Notes under the pieces: model-generated | What the model was told of the DNA's origin: nothing | What the model saw: the letters and a program-made list of their open reading frames with translations, nothing else | The model's database searches: none | NCBI RefSeq assembly: GCF_900107535.1 | Contig: NZ_FNRA01000004.1 | Span: 62,001-126,000, forward strand | Source of the DNA: Pedobacter hartonius | GTDB taxonomy: Bacteria > Bacteroidota > Bacteroidia > Sphingobacteriales > Sphingobacteriaceae | Direction of reading: 5' to 3' | DNA: 64,000 nt | Translations under genes and position numbers: made by a program | Part shown: one piece after another, positions 18,663-27,417 of the stretch | Numbering within the stretch: the first letter of the stretch is position 1 | Layout: each line of letters begins with the position of its first letter

Positions 18663-19802
18663 ATGAAATTTGCAACTAAAGCTATACATGCAGGTCAGGA
18701 ACCTGATCCTTCAACAGGAGCAGTAATGACCCCGATCTATCAAACGTCCACCTACTGGCAGAAAGCTCCGGGTGATAACCAGGGCTTTGAATATTCAAGA
18801 GGCACGAATCCTACGCGCCAGGCATTGGAAAAATGCCTCGCAGCACTGGAAAATGCAAAATATGGCCTTGCTTTCTCTTCCGGAATGGGAGCTACAGATG
18901 CCGTAATGCATTTGCTGCAGCCGGGTGATGAGGTGATCACCGGTAATGATCTTTATGGAGGTTCTTACCGCATATTTACGAAGGTATATGCAAAGTATGG
19001 CATTAAGTTTCATTTTCTGGATATGTCTAAACCTGAGAATATCCTTCCTTACATCAATGAAAAAACTAAGCTGGTTTGGATAGAAACACCTACCAATCCC
19101 ACCATGCAGATTGTTGATATCGAAGGTATGGCGAAGATCACTAAGGAAAAAGGCCTGATCCTGACTGTAGACAACACCTTTGCCTCACCTTATCTGCAGA
19201 ATCCTATTGATCTGGGAGCTGACATCGTAATGCATTCTGTTACCAAATACATTGGCGGCCACTCTGATGTAGTGATGGGTGCATTGCTGACAAACAGCGA
19301 CAGCCTCTATAAGGACCTCTGGTTCATTTACAATGCTGTTGGTGCTACTCCCGGCCCTCAGGATGCATTCCTGGTGCTTAGAGGTATTAAAACACTGCAT
19401 CTCAGGATGAAAGCTCATTGTGAAAATGGTGAGAAGGTAGCGCGTTATCTTAAAAATCATCCGAAGATTGATAAGATCTACTGGCCTGGTTTTGAAGATC
19501 ATCCGAACCACGATATTGCAAAAAAACAGATGCGTGGTTTTGGCGGTATGGTTTCCATCACTTTAAAAGGTGCCGATCTGGCAGAGACTTTCAGAATAGC
19601 CTCTTCTTTCAAGGTATTTACGCTGGCGGAGTCGCTCGGTGGTGTAGAATCGCTGATCAACCATCCAACCAGCATGACCCATGGTTCCATCCCTAAGGAA
19701 GAACGCGAAAAGGTAGGGGTAACCGATAACCTTTTGCGCCTGAGTGTAGGCGTGGAAGATATTGACGACCTGCTGGCTGATTTAGAACAAGCACTTAAAT
19801 AA
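18663..19802 (+). CDS. Trans-sulfuration PLP enzyme (cystathionine gamma-synthase/lyase type)
   Basis: Cys/Met-metabolism PLP-dependent enzyme of 379 residues from the ATG at 18663, which gives the family-typical MKFATKAIHAGQEPDPSTGA. Signatures are TPIYQTSTY, EYSRGTNPTR, the SSGMGATDAV loop and the cofactor lysine in MHSVTKYIGGHSDV. The ESLGGVESLINHPTSMTH segment near the end fixes the family. Sequence alone does not separate cystathionine gamma-synthase from gamma-lyase or O-succinylhomoserine sulfhydrylase. It probably belongs to methionine or cysteine biosynthesis. It follows proS closely, and TIGR02757 begins 5 bases after its stop. Confidence 0.88.
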   Translation: MKFATKAIHAGQEPDPSTGAVMTPIYQTSTYWQKAPGDNQGFEYSRGTNPTRQALEKCLAALENAKYGLAFSSGMGATDAVMHLLQPGDEVITGNDLYGGSYRIFTKVYAKYGIKFHFLDMSKPENILPYINEKTKLVWIETPTNPTMQIVDIEGMAKITKEKGLILTVDNTFASPYLQNPIDLGADIVMHSVTKYIGGHSDVVMGALLTNSDSLYKDLWFIYNAVGATPGPQDAFLVLRGIKTLHLRMKAHCENGEKVARYLKNHPKIDKIYWPGFEDHPNHDIAKKQMRGFGGMVSITLKGADLAETFRIASSFKVFTLAESLGGVESLINHPTSMTHGSIPKEEREKVGVTDNLLRLSVGVEDIDDLLADLEQALK

Positions 19803-19807
19803 ACAAA

Positions 19808-20587
19808 TTGGAATTTTTAGAATTAAAAGATTTTCTGGATCTCAAAGTTGCCCAGTATAACAGGCCTGCCTTTATTGCCAACGATCCGGTTTGCATTCCC
19901 CACAGGTTTTCTAAAAAACAGGATATCGAAATTGCCGCATTTTTTGCGGCAATTTTGGCTTGGGGGCAGCGTAAAACTATTATCAATAAATGTACAGAGC
20001 TTTTTCAGCGCATGGATAATGATCCGTACAACTTTATGCTGCAGCATGGTGATGACGACCTGAAGCGTTTGCTGAATTTCAAGCACAGAACCTTCAATGA
20101 TACTGACCTGCTCTATTTCATTTCGTTTTTCAAACACCATTACAGCCTGTCGGACAGCCTCGAAACGGCTTTTCTTCCGGATGATTTTGCCAGTCGTGAA
20201 AACTTTAGGGCAGAACATGCGCTCAATCATTTCAGGACTTACTTTTTTAGCCTGCCGGATTCTCCGCGCAGAACCGTAAAGCATATCTCATCGCCAATGC
20301 AGAAATCTACCTGCAAGCGGCTGAATATGTTCCTTCGCTGGATGGTCCGCAAGGACAATATGGGGGTTGATTTTGGTGTCTGGAATACCATTCATCCTTC
20401 AGATCTGATCTGCCCCTGTGATGTGCACGTAGACCGTGTGGCCAGGAGGCTCAACCTGATCACTCGTAAACAAACCGACTGGAGAACAGCGGTTGAACTG
20501 ACGGAAGAGCTTCGTAAATTCGATCCCCGGGATCCTGTAAAATATGATTTTGCACTATTCGGCTTGGGGGTTGAGGAGAAGTTTTAA
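19808..20587 (+). CDS. TIGR02757 (DUF2400) family protein
   Basis: Conserved protein of 259 residues of the TIGR02757 family, widespread in Bacteroidota and of unknown biochemical role. Recognisable stretches are NRPAFIANDPVCIPHRF, the AAFFAAILAWGQRKTIINK region and DVHVDRVARRLNLITRKQTDW near the end; the helical pattern has been compared with HhH-type nucleic-acid proteins, which I cannot confirm. The start is a TTG at 19808; a stop in the same frame lies just upstream and no ATG follows for 68 codons. The gene ends inside the left arm of a large hairpin at 20582-20670. Confidence 0.85.
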   Translation: MEFLELKDFLDLKVAQYNRPAFIANDPVCIPHRFSKKQDIEIAAFFAAILAWGQRKTIINKCTELFQRMDNDPYNFMLQHGDDDLKRLLNFKHRTFNDTDLLYFISFFKHHYSLSDSLETAFLPDDFASRENFRAEHALNHFRTYFFSLPDSPRRTVKHISSPMQKSTCKRLNMFLRWMVRKDNMGVDFGVWNTIHPSDLICPCDVHVDRVARRLNLITRKQTDWRTAVELTEELRKFDPRDPVKYDFALFGLGVEEKF

Positions 20588-20670
20588 AAATGGGGTTGTT
20601 GTATTTTGTCTGCATTAATTTGCTGCGCAAAAGAACGCAAGGCCAAAATACAATAACCCTATTTTTAAAA
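20582..20670 (+). repeat. Long hairpin 1 with conserved 28-nt loop core
   Basis: Arms at 20582-20608 and 20644-20670 form a 27-bp stem; the only two non-Watson-Crick positions are G opposite T, which pair as G-U in RNA. The 35-base loop contains a 28-nt core (20611-20638) beginning TGCATTAATTTG and ending AAAAGAACGC, itself able to form a small TTTGC/GCAAA hairpin. The left arm includes the stop codon of the TIGR02757 gene. It could act as a terminator, but the core is shared in reverse orientation with hairpin 2. Confidence 0.9.
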
Positions 20671-20756
20671 GTAAGGGAAGATCCGGGGATTGTCTAAAGA
20701 TATCGCATCCTGCTTTTGCACCCAACCTGGACACCCCGCCAGGATATTCTGGTGTT

Positions 20757-20844
20757 AAAATAAAAGGTATAAAAATATTCCGGCCTCAGCGTTCTTTTGC
20801 GCAGCAAATTAATGCAGCCGGAATATTTTTATACCTTTTATTTT
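20757..20844 (+). repeat. Long hairpin 2 with the same loop core inverted
   Basis: Arms at 20757-20784 and 20817-20844 are perfectly complementary over 28 bp. Their sequence is unrelated to the arms of hairpin 1. The 32-base loop contains, at 20789-20816, the exact reverse complement of the 28-nt core found in the loop of hairpin 1. The 86 bases between the two hairpins hold smaller complementary segments (CCTGG/CCAGG, ACACC/GGTGT) but no gene. Confidence 0.9.
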
Positions 20845-20886
20845 CCTCTTGGAAAATCCCCCACAAATTCTTTAACTTAGTTCTGC

Positions 20887-21393
20887 ATGATCGTATTTGA
20901 AGCAGAGATAGAGCGTTATGAAAAAATGGGCGAAAAAACCGGATGGACTTTCGTTTTCGTTTCTGCGGATATTGCCCAACAGATCAAGCCTGGCTGCAAA
21001 AAAAGCTACAGGGTAAAAGGAAGACTGGATGCAGTTGAGATCAGAGGACTCGCCTTAACCCCGATAGGAGAGGGAAATTTTATCATTGCCTTAAAAGCCA
21101 GTCTGCGCAAACAGTTGAAAAAGGAAGAAGGCGCCCTGCTGCGTATTGAACTCGAAGAAGACAAAGATTTTAAAATAGAGATGCCTGCCGATCTGGAACT
21201 GTGTTTGCTGGAAGAAAGGCATAACATGGAGAGCTTTATGAAGCTGCCGAAGTCACACCAGAACTATTATATCAACTGGCTCAATACTGCCAAAACAGAA
21301 CCTACACGCATCAAGCGCCTTAGCCAGATCGTGACTGCCATGGATAAACAGATGGAATTTGGCGAAATGATAAGGAATGCTAAAGGGAAATGA
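20887..21393 (+). CDS. DUF1905 plus YdeI/OmpD-associated domain protein
   Basis: Small cytoplasmic protein of 168 residues. The first 95 residues match DUF1905, a small beta-barrel (KTGWTFVFVSADIAQQI, GNFIIALKASLRKQLKK). The last 65 match the YdeI-like bacteriocin-protection domain, with the SHQNYYINWLNTAKTEPTRI segment followed by RLSQIVTAMDK. The pairing is common in Bacteroidota; the function is not known. It begins 42 bases after hairpin 2 and ends 10 bases from the convergent glycosyltransferase. Confidence 0.82.
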   Translation: MIVFEAEIERYEKMGEKTGWTFVFVSADIAQQIKPGCKKSYRVKGRLDAVEIRGLALTPIGEGNFIIALKASLRKQLKKEEGALLRIELEEDKDFKIEMPADLELCLLEERHNMESFMKLPKSHQNYYINWLNTAKTEPTRIKRLSQIVTAMDKQMEFGEMIRNAKGK

Positions 21394-21403
21394 TCAGCAC
21401 CTG

Positions 21404-22129
21404 TTATCTTTCGTATTTTCTGAACCAGCTCGTGATTTTCATTTGTATAACGCCTAAAAAAGCTTCCCTGAAAATCTTGGTGCTCATCTTTGAGGTTCCT
21501 TCGGTACGATCGGTAAAAATGATAGGAACTTCAACCACCCTAAAGCCATATTGTATGGCCGTGAATTTCATCTCTATCTGGAAAGCATAACCTACAAACC
21601 TGATTTTGTCCATCGGGATAGTCTCAAGAACTATTCTTCTGTAACATTTGAAACCAGCAGTTGCATCCTGTATGTTTATCCTGGTGATCACACGCACATA
21701 CATTGACGCGAAATAAGACATCAGCACCCTGCTCATCGGCCAGTTGACCACATTCACGCCCTTTACATAACGTGATCCTATGGCTACGTCGGCGCCGTTT
21801 ACACAGGCCTGGTACAGTTTATAGAGATCTTCAGGATTGTGGGAGAAGTCGGCATCCATCTCAAAGATATACTGATAGGCATTTTTCAATGCCCATTTAA
21901 AACCATGGATGTATGCTGTTCCCAATCCCAGTTTACCGGTTCTTTCTTCCAGGTGTAAACCCGAATATTCCAGCTGCAGTTTTCTAACGATATCAGCAGT
22001 ACCATCTGGAGATCCATCATCAATAATTAAAATTTCAAAGGTGAAATTGAGGTTGAACACCTTGCGGATGATCTTTTCAATATTCTCCTTTTCGTTATAG
22101 GTGGGGATAATGACTAGGCTGTCTGACAC
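21404..22129 (-). CDS. Family 2 glycosyltransferase, polyprenol-phosphate mannose/glucose synthase type
   Basis: GT-A fold enzyme of 241 residues with no C-terminal membrane domain, like soluble dolichol-phosphate mannose synthases. It shows VIIPTYNEKENI at the N-terminus, IDDGSPDGTADIV near residue 37 and FEMDADFSHNP (the DxD-type metal site) near residue 90. ATAGFKCYRR and the FTDRTEGTSKM segment are the acceptor-side signatures. It most likely transfers a hexose from a nucleotide sugar to a polyprenyl phosphate at the membrane. It stands alone on the minus strand, convergent with the DUF1905 gene. Confidence 0.88.
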   Translation of the reverse strand: MSDSLVIIPTYNEKENIEKIIRKVFNLNFTFEILIIDDGSPDGTADIVRKLQLEYSGLHLEERTGKLGLGTAYIHGFKWALKNAYQYIFEMDADFSHNPEDLYKLYQACVNGADVAIGSRYVKGVNVVNWPMSRVLMSYFASMYVRVITRINIQDATAGFKCYRRIVLETIPMDKIRFVGYAFQIEMKFTAIQYGFRVVEVPIIFTDRTEGTSKMSTKIFREAFLGVIQMKITSWFRKYER

Positions 22130-22242
22130 TTTAATTAATTCTGGTAAAAACTTCCGCGAAAGTATTGAATATAAATGAAAGGTAATAAGTTCTAAAGGAT
22201 TTTAACAGATTTTTAATCGTTAAAGAATTTTAGTTCTATACA

Positions 22243-22275
22243 AAAGAACCCGCAATAATTTATTACGGGTTCTTT
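22243..22275 (-). terminator. Terminator downstream of the POT transporter
   Basis: AAAGAACCCG at 22243-22252 pairs with CGGGTTCTTT at 22266-22275 around an AT-rich 13-base loop. It lies 18 bases after the stop of the minus-strand POT gene. Confidence 0.7.
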
Positions 22276-22293
22276 ATTTCAGTGTGAGTCAGC

Positions 22294-23826
22294 TTAAGCA
22301 GCATTCATCATCCGCTGTAACCATTTGGTTAAGAAGAACAGAATGATCGAAGCTGCACCTGCCATAAACACGAAAAGCATAAAAAATTCATGCAGATTAT
22401 GCATTTCGTAACCAAAAAAGACGGTGGTTTTCGTGCCGTCAGGATACAATGAACTTAACTTTCCGCTCAGTACATTGGCACCGGCATTGGCCAGAAACCA
22501 TACTGCCATCAGCAGTGAGGCAAATTTTAAAGGAGCAAGTTTATTCACGAGTGATAATCCGATAGGTGACAGGCACAGCTCTCCCCAGGTGTGGAAAGCA
22601 TACATCCCGATCAGCCACATCATGCTCACCTTGATCCCATTACCTACATTGTCCACACCGATTGCGATCACATAATAACCAATGGCCAGCAGCATCAGGC
22701 CCAAAGCCATTTTAGTAGGTGCAGAAGGCTCTCTTCTCCCAAGTTTGATCCATAACCAGGCAAGCACCGGCGCGAATGTAACTACAAAGACTGAGTTTAA
22801 TGACGAGAACCAGCTGGCAGGAACGGTAAAAAAGCCAAGGTCCCTTTTGGTATTTTCCTCAGCGAAAAAAGTAAGTGAAGCACCGGCCTGTTCAAAAGCA
22901 CTCCAGAAGAATACCACAAAAAAGGCAACAATGAAGATGACAGACATTTTCTTTTTCTCTACTACGGTCAGGTTTTTATCACTAAAGATCATATACGCGA
23001 TCCCCAGAACCGCTGCAAGCAGCAGGTAACTGAGGTAGCTGTATACCCTGGCATCAATATAGATCAGGCCCACGCATATGCCGGAGAATACCAGCAACGC
23101 AAGGTAAACAAGAACAGGCGAGAGTTCATTCCCTGTCCGCTCAGGTTTCATACCCAGTAGAACGCCTTCAGGGTCTCTCACGTATTTATCTCTTAATAGG
23201 ATGAAAACTAAAACGCCAAGTAACATCGCAATGGCAGCTGCAAGGAAAGCCCATTTGAAATCGACGGGATTACCCGTATCTCCAACGTATCCGCAGATGA
23301 ACGGTCCTAAAGCTCCACCGGTGTTAATACCCATATAGAATATCGTGTAAGCTGCATCCAGTCTTTTATCGCCGGCAGGGTACAGCTGCCCCACCATAGA
23401 AGAGATGTTTGGTTTAAAGAATCCGTTACCGGCGATCATAAAGCCTAATCCGGAAAAGAAAAGGAAGGCCGAAACATCGGCATTGCTTTGGTAAAGAGAG
23501 GCGCAGGCGAACATCAGGAGTTCTCCTAAAGCCATCAGTAGGCCACCGGTAACGATAGAGCGCCGGTTTCCCCAGTACCTGTCTGCCACAAAACCGCCGA
23601 TAAGAGGGGTAAGGTAAGCCAGGCCGGTATAACTTCCATAAAGGTTTGAGGCGAACGCTTTATCGAACAGCAGTGCTTTTGTCATAAAAAGCACCAGGAT
23701 TGCACGCATACCGTAATAATTGAAGCGTTCCCACATCTCTGTAGCGAACAGTACATATAATCCTTTGGGATGGCCTTTTGGAGTGTCGTGTATCATCTCC
23801 GGCTTAAGGATTTCAGATTGATCCAT
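22294..23826 (-). CDS. POT/PTR family proton-dependent oligopeptide transporter
   Basis: Integral membrane protein of 510 residues, about 14 hydrophobic segments, importing di- and tripeptides with protons. Family signatures are EMWERFNYYGMRAILVLFM near residue 29 (the ExxERFxYYG proton site), the GGFVADRYWGNRRSI loop, and FYMGINTGGALGPFICGYVG near residue 165. The C-terminal half carries FFWSAFEQAGASLTFFAEE, typical of bacterial PTR2 members. It stands alone with a terminator behind it. Confidence 0.93.
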   Translation of the reverse strand: MDQSEILKPEMIHDTPKGHPKGLYVLFATEMWERFNYYGMRAILVLFMTKALLFDKAFASNLYGSYTGLAYLTPLIGGFVADRYWGNRRSIVTGGLLMALGELLMFACASLYQSNADVSAFLFFSGLGFMIAGNGFFKPNISSMVGQLYPAGDKRLDAAYTIFYMGINTGGALGPFICGYVGDTGNPVDFKWAFLAAAIAMLLGVLVFILLRDKYVRDPEGVLLGMKPERTGNELSPVLVYLALLVFSGICVGLIYIDARVYSYLSYLLLAAVLGIAYMIFSDKNLTVVEKKKMSVIFIVAFFVVFFWSAFEQAGASLTFFAEENTKRDLGFFTVPASWFSSLNSVFVVTFAPVLAWLWIKLGRREPSAPTKMALGLMLLAIGYYVIAIGVDNVGNGIKVSMMWLIGMYAFHTWGELCLSPIGLSLVNKLAPLKFASLLMAVWFLANAGANVLSGKLSSLYPDGTKTTVFFGYEMHNLHEFFMLFVFMAGAASIILFFLTKWLQRMMNAA

Positions 23827-23937
23827 ATTTTTTGTATGTTGGTTTTTTATTTAATAAGTTTCAGTTGAGTTCATAATATAAACAGGCAGTGCCGTAAAAT
23901 AATTGATTTTATTTATTATTCGCTAAATCCGGCCAAA

Positions 23938-24861
23938 TTAGAATTTTTTTGTGACCGGTATGTCTTTACGTTTAGGGTCGATATAGAGATCGTCCCGGGC
24001 GTTCGGATCGTTATTCAGCTCGATGTTTTCAACGAGTTTTAGTTTGTTGCCCAGCAGGCGATAGGCATCAAAGCTTGAATCAGAGGCATAATATTCAAAA
24101 TTTCCAACCATAGTGGAGTCCATTGGTGCAAGGTGGTCAAAGGCAATGAGCTGTTCTTTTTTATCCAGTCTGAGCGTCATTGTATTTAATTTGTTATACT
24201 CAAACACAATCCTGTTTTTGACTGGTGCATTTTTTGCGCCTTCAAAGATCGGTTTGCCAAATTGTACGGTGTTTTCTCCAAATGAAAGGATATCAATCAC
24301 TTTTTTGGAAGTTTTATTGTTGTTACCCTTCCAGCCCAGTAAAGCGTAACAGGTTTTTTGTCCGGCGGCCATCAATGGTATAACTTCATAATACCTGGCC
24401 CCATACCACTGCTTATTTGTGGTAACTACGTTATCATCCTTAAAATGTTCCGTATCATCAATCAGCGGGTATAGCTTCAGCTTTCCGTCGCCCGTTGCCA
24501 TTTGTATGGTGCCAAAGAAACGGTAGGTACCTTCTTCAGTAGGCACATACCAGGAGAAAATCCTGAATGAACGATCCGGTGAGCTCACTACAGAGATAGT
24601 CTTCAGGGAATCGAAGTCATAACTGAAAGAGGATGTTGTCTTTAATGCATTCACCAGCATTTTGATGAATTTTGCATTTTGCCCGAACCGCTGGGTATTG
24701 CCCCTGGCCGTAAACATAGTCTGCGTACACTTTAACAGGGAATCCTGATATGAATTCAGGACAACGGCACTTTTCTGGTCGGGTTTAAGCTGTGCAAAAA
24801 CAGGCGTAATCACACAGCTGCACATAAAGGTTGTCAAACACAAAAGGAGTACCTTCTTCAT
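23938..24861 (-). CDS. Conserved hypothetical exported protein
   Basis: Predicted secreted or periplasmic protein of 307 residues with signal peptide [20 protein letters not shown] followed by VFAQ. I do not recognise a domain. The body is mixed alpha/beta with aromatic-rich strands (FRIFSWYVPTEEGTYRFFG, YYEVIPLMAAGQKTCYALLGWKG). Its start codon shares one base with the stop of the thiolase gene, so it is the second gene of a two-gene unit. Whether it works with the thiolase or is merely co-transcribed is unknown. Confidence 0.65.
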   Translation of the reverse strand: MKKVLLLCLTTFMCSCVITPVFAQLKPDQKSAVVLNSYQDSLLKCTQTMFTARGNTQRFGQNAKFIKMLVNALKTTSSFSYDFDSLKTISVVSSPDRSFRIFSWYVPTEEGTYRFFGTIQMATGDGKLKLYPLIDDTEHFKDDNVVTTNKQWYGARYYEVIPLMAAGQKTCYALLGWKGNNNKTSKKVIDILSFGENTVQFGKPIFEGAKNAPVKNRIVFEYNKLNTMTLRLDKKEQLIAFDHLAPMDSTMVGNFEYYASDSSFDAYRLLGNKLKLVENIELNNDPNARDDLYIDPKRKDIPVTKKF

Positions 24862-26039
24862 TAATTTAAGTTTTCAATCACCATTGCGCTTGCGCCGCCG
24901 CCACCATTACATATGCCGGCAACGCCTATTTTTCCATTGTTCTGGTTTAATACAGAGAGCAGGGTAACTATAATACGCGCTCCTGATGCACCCAGGGGGT
25001 GCCCCATAGCCACAGCGCCGCCATTTACGTTTACCACATCCTCCGTTAAGCCCAGTTCTTTATTATTTGCCAGTGAAACTACAGAAAATGCCTCATTAAT
25101 CTCGAAGAAATCTACGTCATCTATATTCTTGCCTGCTCTTTGCAGCGCCAGGGGAATAGCTTTTGAGGGAGCAGTGGTAAACCATTCCGGCGCCTGCTGT
25201 GCATCAGCATAACTGAGTATGCGTGCCATGGGTTTCAATCCCAGTTCTGCGGCTTTTTCAGCACTCATCAGTACCAGTGCAGCCGCACCGTCATTCAAAG
25301 CCGAGGCATTGGCGGCAGTCACGGTGCCATCTTTTTTAAATACAGGTTTTAACCCTGGTATCTTATCAAAATTAACGGTATAAGGATCTTCATCCTTATT
25401 CACCACTGTGGTGTTCCCCTTGCGGTCTGTCACCTCCAAGGGTATAATTTCATCTGTAAACTTACCCGTTTCCTGTGCCAACTGGGCCCTTCTGTAGGAG
25501 CCCGCCGCATAGTTATCCTGATCCTCGCGGCTGATCCCGCAGGTTGAAGCACACAACTCAGCGGCAGCGCCCATGTGGTAATCATTGTATACATCCCAGA
25601 GCCCGTCTTTTACCAGTCCGTCCGTCATTTGGCCGTGGCCTAATCTGTATCCCGTTCTGGCTTTGTCCAGGTAATAGGGAACATTGCTCATGCTTTCCAT
25701 TCCTCCCGCAACTACAATGTCATTCTGTCCCAAAGCGATGCTCTGTGCAGCAAGCATGATTGCCTTGGTGCCCGAAGCACATACTTTGTTAATAGTGGTG
25801 GCAGGCATATCGGGCAGGCCCGCATATTTTGCTGCCTGCGTAGCCGGTGCCTGGCCTAAACTGGCAGATAATACATTGCCCATAAATACTTCCTGTATGT
25901 CGCCGGGCTGGACGCCTGCCTGTGCTACTGCAGCTTTAATGGCAAAGCCTCCCAGTTGGGTAGCTGTAAAACCCGATAGTACACCGCCGAAACTTCCGAT
26001 TGGTGTTCTGAGTGCTGATACAATAACTACTTCTCTCAT
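24861..26039 (-). CDS. Acetyl-CoA C-acyltransferase (thiolase)
   Basis: Thiolase of 392 residues. The nucleophilic cysteine is in [11 protein letters not shown] near residue 88, the catalytic histidine in [16 protein letters not shown] near residue 350, and the second cysteine in [12 protein letters not shown] near residue 380. It condenses or cleaves acyl-CoA units, serving acetoacetyl-CoA metabolism or beta-oxidation. No beta-oxidation partners are adjacent, so the acetoacetyl-CoA form is somewhat more likely; this fits the CoA-transferase pair elsewhere in the window. Confidence 0.93.
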   Translation of the reverse strand: MREVVIVSALRTPIGSFGGVLSGFTATQLGGFAIKAAVAQAGVQPGDIQEVFMGNVLSASLGQAPATQAAKYAGLPDMPATTINKVCASGTKAIMLAAQSIALGQNDIVVAGGMESMSNVPYYLDKARTGYRLGHGQMTDGLVKDGLWDVYNDYHMGAAAELCASTCGISREDQDNYAAGSYRRAQLAQETGKFTDEIIPLEVTDRKGNTTVVNKDEDPYTVNFDKIPGLKPVFKKDGTVTAANASALNDGAAALVLMSAEKAAELGLKPMARILSYADAQQAPEWFTTAPSKAIPLALQRAGKNIDDVDFFEINEAFSVVSLANNKELGLTEDVVNVNGGAVAMGHPLGASGARIIVTLLSVLNQNNGKIGVAGICNGGGGASAMVIENLN

Positions 26040-26203
26040 TTATCTCTATTAAATTTGGTTGAGGGCAAAGCTAGTAATTTTTAATTCGCTCAATTGGTAA
26101 TTTTTTTGTTCAGCTTCAAATCCCGGCTGTGAGATCACTGCATTTATCAAAGCGAAGACTAAAAAATTAAAATTATTTTAAAAAAATAATCTGCGAAATT
26201 GAC

Positions 26204-26225
26204 AGTGAAAAAACGTTTTTTCACT
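26204..26225. promoter_or_regulatory. 22-bp perfect palindrome upstream of ECF sigma gene
   Basis: Half-site AGTGAAAAAAC and its exact reverse complement meet at a central ACGT. It lies in the divergent gap between the thiolase and the sigma factor, 113 bases before the latter's start. It could be a dimeric regulator site. The A- and T-runs make it a weak terminator candidate, but no gene ends here. Confidence 0.5.
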
Positions 26226-26337
26226 AATAGAGGTATAGCCGGGCACTTCTACACTATTGTCGATTTATAAAAAACTATTTATTATTGACATATAATTAGT
26301 TAAACAGATCGCTGTATCTGTGAACCATCTGACTAAA

Positions 26338-26967
26338 ATGGGAGAAATTAAAAGAACAGGCCATACCGAAACAGAATTGCTCAGAGCTACTAAATTGGGC
26401 AGTACATTTGCTTTTAACGAGCTTTACATGCTCCATCACAGGGACATTTACAGCAACCTGAGACGGCTGATGAGAGATGACGATACAGCCAGGGAGGTTA
26501 CTCAGGATACCTTTCTGAGAGTTTGGGAGAAGCGTGTACAACTGGATCCCGATAAGTCTTTTCCCGCTTATCTATGCAGGGTCAGCCGCAATATAATGAT
26601 AGATTTTTACCGTAAAGCCAAAAGGAATAAACAAATGATAAACAACCTGGAACACTTTATAAAAACCGGAAATGATCCGCTTATGGAAAACATTACGCCT
26701 GTTGATGAAGAGGCGCTGCTGATGAATGCCATAGAGATGCTTCCGCCGAAGAGAAAGAAGATTTTTACACTTTGCAAGCTGGAGAGTAAGTCTTATGAGC
26801 AGGTGAGCGCATTGCTGGGCATCTCCGCTTCCACGATCAGCGACCATATTGTTAAGGCTACAAAAGCTATACGCAGTCAGCTAACAGATGCCATTAAAGT
26901 GGCTCTCATATTATTTGTTCCATTCTGGCTTGCCCATGTCCATGAAATACTGAAAAAAATTATTTAA
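26338..26967 (+). CDS. ECF RNA polymerase sigma factor, Bacteroidota FecI-like
   Basis: Sigma-70 family factor of 209 residues from the ATG at 26338 (MGEIKRTGHTETELL); an earlier in-frame start adds six residues. Region 2 is seen in FNELYMLHHRDIYSNLRRL with the DDDTAREVTQDTFLRVWE helix. Region 4 shows LPPKRKKIFTLCKLE and the HTH ISASTISDHIVKATKAIR. A hydrophobic C-terminal tail (VALILFVPFWLAHV) is common in the Bacteroidota group that pairs with FecR anti-sigma factors and SusC/D systems. No FecR, SusC or SusD gene lies beside it, so it appears to be an orphan. Confidence 0.85.
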   Translation: MGEIKRTGHTETELLRATKLGSTFAFNELYMLHHRDIYSNLRRLMRDDDTAREVTQDTFLRVWEKRVQLDPDKSFPAYLCRVSRNIMIDFYRKAKRNKQMINNLEHFIKTGNDPLMENITPVDEEALLMNAIEMLPPKRKKIFTLCKLESKSYEQVSALLGISASTISDHIVKATKAIRSQLTDAIKVALILFVPFWLAHVHEILKKII

Positions 26968-27093
26968 AAAAAAATCACAGGGAGCAGAGTAAAACGGAAG
27001 TTCTTACGTTATTACTACAGATGATTTGAAAAAGATCTTGTTGAACGGGCGCTCGCCCGGCTGACATGTTTAGGTAAATAATAGTTAATAAGA

Positions 27094-27126
27094 ATTGCCG
27101 GTGTGCGTGGATGCGACACCGGCAAT
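27094..27126. terminator. GC-rich hairpin between ECF gene and lipoprotein remnant
   Basis: ATTGCCGGTGT at 27094-27104 and ACACCGGCAAT at 27116-27126 form a perfect 11-bp stem with an 11-base loop. It sits between convergent genes and can serve the minus-strand remnant or the sigma factor. Confidence 0.65.
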
Positions 27127-27157
27127 TTACTTTAGATTTCAGGCCTTCGCCATGTCT

Positions 27158-27417
27158 TCAGGGTTTTGTTATCCATTCTTCTCTTGCCATCAGTTCTTTA
27201 AGGTCTGCCGCCTGATTGTGTCTTACGCCTGTATAATAATCGGCTGACATTTTCAGTAGCTGTCTCTGTGTTAAATTATATTTAAGGTTTCGGTGTCCCC
27301 GTTATGCGCATGGGCGGCTGCACTTTTTTTGCAGCCTGAAAAGACAATGCTTAAAATGAGGAAAAATGCAAGACACTTTTTTAATGCATTCAGGTGAATC
27401 GCTGAATTTTCTGTCAT
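27158..27417 (-). pseudogene. Small metal-linked lipoprotein, frameshifted
   Basis: From the ATG at 27417 the reading gives a lipoprotein signal (FLILSIVFSGCKK) and then a His-containing AAAHAHNGD segment, but stops at 27271 after 48 codons. A second frame continues without a stop from about 27283 to a TGA at 27158, reading YNLTQRQLLKMSADYYTGV and ending EEWITKP. The two parts look like halves of one protein of about 85 residues separated by a frameshift. I do not recognise the family. A Fur-box-like palindrome lies just upstream. Confidence 0.5.

Noticed and set aside
20582..20844. Ordinary pair of bidirectional terminators
   Set aside because: Stems of 27-28 bp with 32-35-base loops, no T-run directly after hairpin 1, and the shared inverted loop core are not explained by termination alone.
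20582..20844. REP/RAYT-type element or CRISPR fragment
   Set aside because: REP elements conserve the stem, not the loop, and no tetranucleotide tag or RAYT gene is present; only two units exist and they are inverted, so it is not a CRISPR array.
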